From an uncultured Clostridia bacterium (GTDB lineage Bacteria > Bacillota > Clostridia > Lachnospirales > Lachnospiraceae), in NCBI GenBank assembly GCA_947178045.1, contig CAMWWR010000090.1, positions 1 through 7,209 of the forward strand: 7,209 nt of DNA, written 5' to 3'. Below, piece after piece: positions 1-5,074 of the stretch; within the stretch, counting starts at the first letter, position 1; each line of letters begins with the position of its first letter. A program made the position numbers and the translations under genes. A model generated the notes under the pieces. The model was given only the letters and a program-made list of their open reading frames with translations. It was not told the origin of the DNA and did no database searches.

Positions 1-517
1 TTTCCAGACATCTTGTCAAACACGCCAGAGCCGTCGTATAATCAGCCTCTTTCGCACTTCCGGCAATAATACTTTTAAATTTTTGTATCTCATCCTCCTG
101 CAAAACCCCGTCCGCGCACACATAGCGATGGCGGCGGAATTCTTCGGAAATACTGTCTTTCAAATTGTCGTATGCCAACTCATAAGTCCCCTGTTTCGCC
201 GATTTCAGCGTCAGGCTGACTACCGGGTATTTTCCCTGCTTTTCCAAATACCCGCCCCCGCAGGCTTCAATTTTCTTCCCCTCAAAATAATGCCGGTTGT
301 CAATCTTATTCCCGTCCACATCCCGCTCGTCCTCAAAAAAGGTCCGCAGCATACTCATAGCGAGCGTCTTGCCAAACCGACGCGGCCTGGTAAACAGGCT
401 TACCTGTGTACTGGAATCCATAATTTCCTTAATCAGCAAGGTTTTATCCACATAATAATAGTCGTCGTCCACCATCCTTTTGTAATGTTCTATCCCGATC
501 GGGACAAATCTCCCCAT
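1..517 (-). CDS. AAA-ATPase-like protein, N-terminal part (runs off left edge)
   Basis: I translated this by hand: 172 codons are open from the ATG and continue past the window edge. The N-terminus reads MGRFVPIGIEHYKRMVDDDY, followed by DKTLLIKEI and a P-loop-like RPRRFGKT at residues 44-51 (Lys50, Thr51). This arrangement, with the arginine-rich Walker A near residue 50 and a following FFE/YFEG region, is typical of the AAA-ATPase-like family (Pfam AAA-ATPase_like, formerly DUF1703-associated). Members usually have a C-terminal PD-(D/E)XK nuclease-like domain and are about 500-600 aa. That half would lie outside the window, so I infer it only. The family is often multi-copy in Clostridia and Bacteroidetes; its role is unclear, and defence or mobile-element links are speculative. 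Two in-frame ATGs (523 and 517) exist. I chose 517 because the AAAGGGG site ends directly at 523, leaving no spacer for that start but 6 nt for 517. Confidence 0.85.
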   Translation of the reverse strand, partial: MGRFVPIGIEHYKRMVDDDYYYVDKTLLIKEIMDSSTQVSLFTRPRRFGKTLAMSMLRTFFEDERDVDGNKIDNRHYFEGKKIEACGGGYLEKQGKYPVVSLTLKSAKQGTYELAYDNLKDSISEEFRRHRYVCADGVLQEDEIQKFKSIIAGSAKEADYTTALACLTRCLE

Positions 518-523
518 AAGCAT

Positions 524-530
524 CCCCTTT
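524..530 (-). promoter_or_regulatory. Ribosome binding site that decides the ATPase start
   Basis: The minus strand reads AAAGGGG here, then ATGCTTATGGGG. The purine run abuts the first ATG (523-521) and sits 6 nt from the second (517-515). Normal Shine-Dalgarno spacing therefore favours the second ATG. Confidence 0.6.
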
Positions 531-541
531 TTCTTTGTTAT

Positions 542-565
542 GGAAACGCTGATTAAAGCGTTTCC
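542..565. promoter_or_regulatory. Perfect 9-bp palindrome upstream of the ATPase gene (operator-like)
   Basis: GGAAACGCT (542-550) and AGCGTTTCC (557-565) are exact inverted repeats separated by GATTAA. The site lies 24 bp upstream of the ATPase start. No U-run follows on the minus strand (ATAACAAAG), so it is a poor intrinsic terminator for the ABC transporter gene. The half-site resembles those bound by LacI-family repressors, which is inference only. It could also form an RNA hairpin in the ATPase leader. Confidence 0.4.
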
Positions 566-572
566 TGCACCG

Positions 573-611
573 GATTTGCGCCGTGAAGCGGCAATTTGGG
601 TCGCGAAGCGG
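573..611. repeat. Two imperfect 19-bp direct repeats in the ABC/ATPase intergenic region
   Basis: Positions 573-591 and 593-611 match at about 15 of 19 bases by eye (plus-strand core CGNGAAGCGG preceded by ATTTG), giving a 20-bp period. Just to the right lies an AT-rich stretch (612-628, TATATATAATATTATTC) that could hold a -10 box for the ATPase gene. I found no convincing -35 at a proper distance. The rest of the 518-644 gap holds only the 542-565 palindrome. Confidence 0.4.
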
Positions 612-644
612 TATATATAATATTATTCACTGGCAAGCCCGCTT

Positions 645-731
645 TCAGACCGTCCCGACCTGATAAAGCGACGCATACAGCCCGCCCTTCTCCATCAGCT
701 GCGCATGTGTCCCCTTCTCGCAAATCCCGTT
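645..731 (-). pseudogene. Detached C-terminal 28 codons of the ABC transporter, after an in-frame TAA
   Basis: Directly after the TAA at 734-732, the same frame continues for 28 sense codons to a TGA at 647-645, beginning NGICEKGTHAQLMEKGG and ending in VGTV. This is the expected end of an ABC exporter nucleotide-binding domain, where the family usually has ENG-I-x-E-x-GTHxxL followed by GGxYxxLY. The TAA occupies the place of the usual glutamate codon (GAA/GAG), so one G-to-T change on the coding strand would explain it. No start codon or ribosome site precedes this piece, so it is unlikely to be translated by itself. Confidence 0.75.
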
Positions 732-2381
732 TTACGTCAGCACAAGGATTTCTCTCGCGGTTCGGATGGTAGTCAGCCGGTGCGCGATCACAAAGGTTGT
801 CCGCCCAGCCGCCAGCTTTTCCAGCGACTCCTGCACAACCTTCTCGCTCTCGTTGTCAAGTGCCGAGGTCGCCTCGTCAAAAATCAGGATCGGCGGATTT
901 TTCAAGAATACCCGCGCAATCGAAAGGCGCTGCTTCTGCCCGCCCGAGAGCTTCACTCCGCGCTGTCCGATGTAAGTATCGTAGCCATCCGGCAACTCCA
1001 TAATAAATTCATGCGCGTTCGCGCGCTTTGCCGCCGCCTCAATCTCCTCCTGCGTTGCGTCAAGCTTCCCGTAACGGATATTATCCGCCACCGTACCCGC
1101 AAAAAGATAGACATCCTGCTGCACAATGCCGATATTGCGGCGCAACGAGCGCAGGCTCACATCGCGCACATCCACCCCGTCGATGGAAACGCTGCCCGCC
1201 GAAACCTCGTAAAAACGCGGAATCAGGCTGCACAGTGTTGTCTTTCCCACACCCGAGGACCCTACGAGCGCCACATAGCCGCCCGACGGAACCTCAAGAT
1301 CAATATTCTCAAATACGTCCTCCCTTGTCCCCTCATAGCGAAACGCCACATGTTCAAAACGGATATCGCCCTTTACGTCCGCAAGTTCCACCGCGTCCGC
1401 CTTATCTTTAATATCCGGCTCGATTTCGAGGATATCCATAAAGCGCGAAAAGCCCGTCACGCCGTTCTGGAACTGCTCGGTAAAATTGATGAGCTTGTTC
1501 ACCGGCTCGATAATATTATTCACATAGAGCAAAAAGGTCAGAAGGTCGCTCACCTTAAGACCGTTTCCCGCGATCAGAAGTCCTCCCCCGACAATCACGA
1601 CGACGTTGATCATGCTCGTGAAAAAGCCGAGCCCCGAATGGAAGGTCGCCATCTGCCAGTAGGCGTGGCTCTTACTCTCGACGAATTTCCCGTTCCCGAC
1701 ACGGAATTTCTGCTTTTCGCACTCCTCGTTCGCGAACGATTTCACGACGCGGATGCCGGAGAGATTGTCCTCGATCTGCGCGTTGATTTCCGCGATATTT
1801 TCCCGGTTTTTCCGAAACGCCCGGTTCATTCTGCCCTTCATGATATAGGCGAAAATAAACATCATCGGAATCACCGCAAACAAAAGCAGCGTCAGCTTCC
1901 AGTTGACCGAAAGCAGGATGATGAATGCGCCGATAAATTTGATGATCGAGATCACGATGTCCTCCGGACCGTGATGGCAGAGCTCCGTGATCTCAAACAG
2001 ATCGTTCGTCACGCGCGTCATCAGCTGCCCAACCTTCTGGTTGTCGTAGAAATTAAAGGACAGCTTCTGATAATGGTCAAAAATATCGTTGCGCATATCA
2101 TATTCCATCTTCGCGCCCATGATATGCCCCTGATAACTGATAAAAAAATTGCAGAAAAACTGCAGCACTGCCAGCGCGACCATCGCCGCCGCAAGCTTCG
2201 CGATCATCCCTGCCGCCTCGCCGATCTCGTAATTTACGAGCACGGTATTTGTGATGTAGCGCACAATCATCGGCAGCACCAGCGAAATCGCCGCCACCGC
2301 GAAGGCGCAGAGCATATCCGCGGTAAATACGCCGAGATATGGTTTGTAGTAGGATAAAAATTTTTTTGCCCTTGGATTCAT
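732..2381 (-). CDS. ABC exporter half-transporter (fused permease and ATPase), truncated by a C-terminal nonsense codon
   Basis: This is an integral membrane protein of the MsbA/MdlB-like type I ABC exporter group; such proteins dimerise and use ATP to export drugs, lipids or peptides. The substrate cannot be read from sequence. The ATG at 2381 has AAGGAG (2391-2396) 9 nt upstream and begins MNPRAKKFLSYYKPYLGVF. Residues 1-300 hold about six membrane segments and a coupling region (FYDNQKVGQLMTRVTNDLFEI, in part). The ATPase domain follows with Walker A GSSGVGKTT (374-382), Q-loop QQD (421-423), signature LSGGQ (478-482), Walker B ending in Asp502 and catalytic Glu503, and switch His534. The protein stops at 549 aa in ILVLT, whereas readthrough of the TAA would give 578 aa, the normal length. 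All catalytic motifs survive, but the last NBD strand and helices are lost, so function is doubtful. It is probably monocistronic and would act as a homodimer or with a distant partner. Confidence 0.93.
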   Translation of the reverse strand: MNPRAKKFLSYYKPYLGVFTADMLCAFAVAAISLVLPMIVRYITNTVLVNYEIGEAAGMIAKLAAAMVALAVLQFFCNFFISYQGHIMGAKMEYDMRNDIFDHYQKLSFNFYDNQKVGQLMTRVTNDLFEITELCHHGPEDIVISIIKFIGAFIILLSVNWKLTLLLFAVIPMMFIFAYIMKGRMNRAFRKNRENIAEINAQIEDNLSGIRVVKSFANEECEKQKFRVGNGKFVESKSHAYWQMATFHSGLGFFTSMINVVVIVGGGLLIAGNGLKVSDLLTFLLYVNNIIEPVNKLINFTEQFQNGVTGFSRFMDILEIEPDIKDKADAVELADVKGDIRFEHVAFRYEGTREDVFENIDLEVPSGGYVALVGSSGVGKTTLCSLIPRFYEVSAGSVSIDGVDVRDVSLRSLRRNIGIVQQDVYLFAGTVADNIRYGKLDATQEEIEAAAKRANAHEFIMELPDGYDTYIGQRGVKLSGGQKQRLSIARVFLKNPPILIFDEATSALDNESEKVVQESLEKLAAGRTTFVIAHRLTTIRTAREILVLT

Positions 2382-2412
2382 TTGGTTCAGCTCCTTGTCG
2401 TTTAACGCTCTG

Positions 2413-2441
2413 ATTATACACTGAAGGGCCGATTTTTGCAA
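2413..2441 (-). promoter_or_regulatory. Sigma-A type promoter for the ABC transporter gene
   Basis: On the minus strand, TTGCAA (2441-2436) is followed after exactly 17 bp by a perfect TATAAT (2418-2413). Transcription would begin near 2405, giving a leader of about 25 nt with AAGGAG and the ATG at 2381. Its position just downstream of the 2462-2499 hairpin indicates that the transporter is transcribed independently of the lipoprotein cluster. Confidence 0.72.
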
Positions 2442-2461
2442 CCGCCGCACCGCGAAAGTTT

Positions 2462-2499
2462 GACAGCCGGGCAGGAATCAAAATTCCTGCCCGGCTGTC
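2462..2499 (-). terminator. Strong hairpin at the end of the lipoprotein cluster (likely terminator)
   Basis: GACAGCCGGGCAGGAAT (2462-2478) and its exact reverse complement (2483-2499) form a 17-bp perfect GC-rich stem with a 4-nt loop. It sits between the last cluster gene and the ABC promoter. Minus-strand transcripts leave the stem through AAACTTTCG, a weak U-run, so it is not a textbook terminator. On the plus strand a pyrimidine-rich tail follows (TCCTCTTGCTTC). I favour minus-strand termination because all genes read that way. Confidence 0.6.
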
Positions 2500-2514
2500 C
2501 TCTTGCTTCTTTCA

Positions 2515-2640
2515 TTATCCCGCCGCCGAAAAGCCTTTGATGACGTCCATCGCGTCTTGCTTCTTGTTGACCGTCCATTGTCCGGCCTCCGTGTTTTCCG
2601 GCCTCGCCGTTTTAAAGTCACTGCTCCTGGTAGAGATTGA
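2515..2640 (-). pseudogene. Possible 3' remnant of a gene, coding-like frame ending just before the hairpin
   Basis: One minus frame is open from 2640 down to a TAA at 2517-2515, and its end reads QWTVNKKQDAMDVIKGFSAAG. It lies 15 nt before the hairpin, where a true gene end would be expected. It has no start of its own with a ribosome site, and its upstream part overlaps the end of the membrane-protein gene in another frame. The GC-rich composition resembles the ABC gene rather than the AT-rich gene immediately upstream. I read it as the tail of an older gene whose body was replaced by the cluster. I do not recognise the family, and chance openness of about 40 codons is possible. Confidence 0.3.
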
Positions 2641-3184
2641 TTACCTTCCGCATACTTTCTTCATATTCCACTGCATTTTCTGCCGGTCCTATATACAAAG
2701 TCATATCTTCTTTCCTTCCGAAAAAAGAAAACATAATCACTTTTTCCTCCGGGTATACAACCAGGTAGTCAATGCATTCTTCGCCGTGAATTAATTTCCC
2801 AAGCATCCCGTTGGCTCTGCGTTCATTCCAATAGTCCTCATTCACAAAGGGTACTGTATATTCTTTCCCGCGAAGCTTTTCAGCGAAATCATTTTCATTT
2901 GAAAATCCCTTTGCCAAAGACGCAAATTGTTCCAGATCGAAAAGACTGGTGTATTTCGTTCCGTTCATATAGATATTCCCGTGGACCTCCGAGGCCTTAA
3001 AAAAATACCTGTGCAAATACAATTCGTACATCACTTCAATAAGATTTTCACCTGTCTCATCACACATCTCAATGACATTTTCCGAAACAAAATATTCCTT
3101 TGGCTTTTTATACCAGATAATGCAGACAGGGATAATAATTGCAAAAGTCAACAGCAAAATCCCTGTATAAAGTCTTCTCTTCAA
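2618..3184 (-). CDS. Small single-pass membrane protein of unknown function, TTG start
   Basis: I do not recognise this 188-aa protein. It starts KRRLYTGILLLTFAIIIPVC after the initiator, giving a positively charged N-terminus and one membrane helix (about residues 5-24). There is no lipobox, so the rest probably sits outside the membrane, anchored by the helix. The body is acidic and aromatic (LIEVMYELYLHRYFF, ECIDYLVVYPEEKVIMFSFFG) and ends INLYQEQ. I chose the TTG at 3184 because GGGAGG (3194-3189) lies 4 nt before it, 22 nt after the lipoprotein stop. A longer frame opening at a GTG at 3247 would overlap the lipoprotein gene by 41 nt and has no ribosome site. It is probably co-transcribed with the lipoproteins. 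Its base composition is clearly AT-richer than both flanks, which suggests a different origin. Confidence 0.75.
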   Translation of the reverse strand: MKRRLYTGILLLTFAIIIPVCIIWYKKPKEYFVSENVIEMCDETGENLIEVMYELYLHRYFFKASEVHGNIYMNGTKYTSLFDLEQFASLAKGFSNENDFAEKLRGKEYTVPFVNEDYWNERRANGMLGKLIHGEECIDYLVVYPEEKVIMFSFFGRKEDMTLYIGPAENAVEYEESMRKVINLYQEQ

Positions 3185-3206
3185 AATGCCTCCCTTAAAT
3201 TCTCCC

Positions 3207-5039
3207 TCAGTCTGCGCCCTGTATCCCGTCAAAAAGCTCTTCATCACTTACAACTGTACCGTCCCGTAAAATACATTGTGTGGCATAATCCATCTGCAGC
3301 CAGCCTTGCTCGCCCGTGTCCGCATTTTCAAGGAGAACCCAGCCCCAGGAGCTTTTCTCTTCCTCCCCTTCTGGCGGGGCAACGGTCAGCTCGCTGCAGC
3401 GGACGCGGCGCAGCCTGCTTCCCGCCGTGAAAATTACATTCCCGACGCCGTCCGGCGAAGCGTAAAGAACCAGCTCCTGCTTTGGATAAACATAGAAAAG
3501 ATCTGCATTCAGGATATCATAAAACTCCGGCTTCCGCTCTTTAAGCTGCCCGTCCTCATATACATATTCCCTGCTTATCATAGCGGTTCCCAGCCGGTAT
3601 CCACTGTCGCCCTCTGTTGAAAATTTCAGCTCTCCGTCCTCCGTGCGGCCCGTTACTGTATATTTGTGCTCACGGCACACAATCTCCCCGCCTGCCGGCT
3701 CCAGCTTTTCCTCTTCATAGCGGTAAAATGACAGGTAGTCCGTAACCCCCTGGCTGCTCTGCAAAACCAGCTGCACGGTACGGCCATCCAGACTGACAGC
3801 AAATGGACGAAAATCACAATCCGCTATCCCGTCGCCGATCTCTGCGGAAATCTGCTGTCCCGCCTGATCCGTGACGCTGACAACCACCTTCCTGTTTCCT
3901 TCTGTCACCCGCCAGGAAATATTTTCCTGCATGCCGTCCCCATCCATATCCAGCAGGCTGTCCGGATCCAGCGCACGCATTTCTCCCGACTGCAGCCAGT
4001 GCGCATACCAGTCATCCCCATACTGTACTGCGGCATCCGGCACAAAACAGCCTCCTCCTCTGCTGCTCAGAGAATCGCTCCTGGATTCACCCCGCAGCAA
4101 AATATCGTCCCAGAGCTTTCCCAGCCATACCACGCTGTCTCCGATACGCACTCCAAGCCGCCGGTATGCCATCATCCGGTCGGTTATGTGAAGAACCTCC
4201 TCCTGCACAAGTTCAAAGCTGTCCTGCTCCATCTCGCGCAATGCAGGATACGCATACGACGGAGTGTTGAGCTCCGGATTTGTGCCGCTGTGCAGCACCG
4301 GGCAGCGCCCGTCCGCCGTCTCTTCCCACTCCATCCGGAAATCCTCACGCGTCTCGTCCGTCCAGGAATACTCCTTCACCCAGACATCGCTGCGCACTCC
4401 GTCCATTTCATCCATCCAGGAAAGCTCGCTCAGCTCCTCACCCGGGCGAACCAGATGCCATTCCCCGCAGACCTCCCCCGCGGCGGCCGGTGAAACGGCC
4501 TCACATTCCTGCGTCGGCAGAATGACATAACAAAATGTAAATGCGCTTTTATCCTGTCCCTGCTGCCGGAAAATCGCTTCTCCGCAGCTCAGATCATAAT
4601 CCCAGTAGTCAAAGACTGTCTCTTTTTCCCCGTACTGTAATACGACCTGCTTCGCACCGTCTACCGCAAAGTAAACGGTCAGCCCGTCGAACGGGGAATA
4701 TTTCTGGTAACCGGCGTATCGGTCAGACAGGTTCTCTCCGTCCGGGGATGTTTCGGGCACTGTCGGGATTCCGTCCTCCTTCCCCGGCCCGGAAACCGTG
4801 AAGGCCTCCGCCTCCTTCGTTGGTTCGGGCGCTGCGGAGATTTCTGTCCCTCCCGTTTGCATGAGCGCTGCAGAAATCCCTGTTCCCTTCGCCGGCGCAG
4901 GCGTTGAAGAAACACCCTCCGCTTTTGTCGGTTCAGGGGTTGCGTTTTCTCCCGGCGCTCCGCAGCCCGCAAGCAGAGAAGCACATAATATGCCAGCCAG
5001 TTTAAGGCTTAATGATTTTCTTTTTCCAATTTCCAACAT
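3207..5039 (-). CDS. Secreted lipoprotein with repeat linker, acidic DxDGDG loop and SH3-like C-terminus (array copy 1)
   Basis: A 610-aa predicted surface lipoprotein. The signal peptide has a KRK n-region and a hydrophobic core ending LLAGC, so Cys26 would be lipidated. A Pro/Thr/Glu-rich linker follows, made of five 12-residue degenerate repeats (residues 35-94). The ectodomain has no catalytic motif I recognise. It contains DMDGDGMQE at residues 364-372, a DxDxDGxxE loop like the Ca2+ loops of VCBS/FG-GAP or EF-hand-type proteins. Residues about 520-583 resemble a bacterial SH3-like fold (LYASPDG, TAGSRL, GWVLLEN, GWLQM) with an acidic insertion (PPEGEEE). The tail CILRDGTVVSDEELFDG is shared with the other copies. 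The start is fixed by AAGGAGGGG 5 nt upstream. It lies 35 nt after copy 2 and 22 nt before the membrane protein, so one operon is likely. The ligand or role is unknown. Confidence 0.85.
   Translation of the reverse strand: MLEIGKRKSLSLKLAGILCASLLAGCGAPGENATPEPTKAEGVSSTPAPAKGTGISAALMQTGGTEISAAPEPTKEAEAFTVSGPGKEDGIPTVPETSPDGENLSDRYAGYQKYSPFDGLTVYFAVDGAKQVVLQYGEKETVFDYWDYDLSCGEAIFRQQGQDKSAFTFCYVILPTQECEAVSPAAAGEVCGEWHLVRPGEELSELSWMDEMDGVRSDVWVKEYSWTDETREDFRMEWEETADGRCPVLHSGTNPELNTPSYAYPALREMEQDSFELVQEEVLHITDRMMAYRRLGVRIGDSVVWLGKLWDDILLRGESRSDSLSSRGGGCFVPDAAVQYGDDWYAHWLQSGEMRALDPDSLLDMDGDGMQENISWRVTEGNRKVVVSVTDQAGQQISAEIGDGIADCDFRPFAVSLDGRTVQLVLQSSQGVTDYLSFYRYEEEKLEPAGGEIVCREHKYTVTGRTEDGELKFSTEGDSGYRLGTAMISREYVYEDGQLKERKPEFYDILNADLFYVYPKQELVLYASPDGVGNVIFTAGSRLRRVRCSELTVAPPEGEEEKSSWGWVLLENADTGEQGWLQMDYATQCILRDGTVVSDEELFDGIQGAD
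4758..4937 (-). repeat. Degenerate 36-bp (12-residue) tandem repeat in the linker of lipoprotein copy 1
   Basis: Residues 35-94 divide without gaps into PEPTKAEGVSST, PAPAKGTGISAA, LMQTGGTEISAA, PEPTKEAEAFTV and SGPGKEDGIPTV, five units of exactly 12 residues (180 bp). DNA similarity is visible between units, for example GCGCTGCGGAGATTTCTGTC and GCGCTGCAGAAATCCCTGTT 36 bp apart. Copy 2 keeps only the first unit clearly (PEPTKAEVVSST) and a weak second (PAPAATQTPVST). Such repeats probably set the stalk length between the lipid anchor and the ectodomain. Confidence 0.65.
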
Positions 5040-5056
5040 CTCATCCCCTCCTTATT
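4891..5056 (-). repeat. Conserved leader block, copy A (5' end of lipoprotein copy 1)
   Basis: This 166-bp block aligns without gaps to 6723-6888 at a fixed offset of 1832. It covers the ribosome site (identical AAGGAGGGGATGAG), the signal peptide, the lipobox and the first linker unit. The core 4918-5005 differs at only about 3 of 88 positions by eye, including silent sites, while the codons for residues 3-10 are more divergent. Confidence 0.8.
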
Positions 5057-5074
5057 GCCTCCACCTTTATTTCG

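Noticed and set aside
732..734. Programmed stop-codon readthrough or selenocysteine at the ABC transporter stop
   Set aside because: The codon is TAA, the least leaky stop and not a selenocysteine codon. No special context or RNA structure is evident, and homologs normally have Glu there.
705..2357. Long plus-strand open frame (550 codons) opposite the ABC transporter
   Set aside because: It is fully antisense to a gene with all ABC motifs, is rich in His/Arg/Gln with no domain pattern, and lacks a ribosome site; it reflects codon bias of the opposite strand.
2382..2450. Longer ABC transporter start (GTG at 2450)
   Set aside because: That start lies upstream of the -35 and -10 boxes found at 2413-2441. 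The ATG at 2381 has a good AAGGAG and the expected N-terminus.
2500..2617. Small RNA gene between the membrane protein and the hairpin
   Set aside because: I found no promoter directed at this stretch; the hairpin is explained as the end of the cluster transcript.
3185..3247. Longer start (GTG at 3247) for the small membrane protein
   Set aside because: It would overlap the lipoprotein gene by 41 nt, has no ribosome site, and adds a non-hydrophobic extension before the membrane helix. TTG at 3184 has GGGAGG.
4758..4937. CRISPR-like array
   Set aside because: The repeats are in-frame, degenerate, contiguous without spacers, and encode a Pro/Thr-rich lipoprotein linker.
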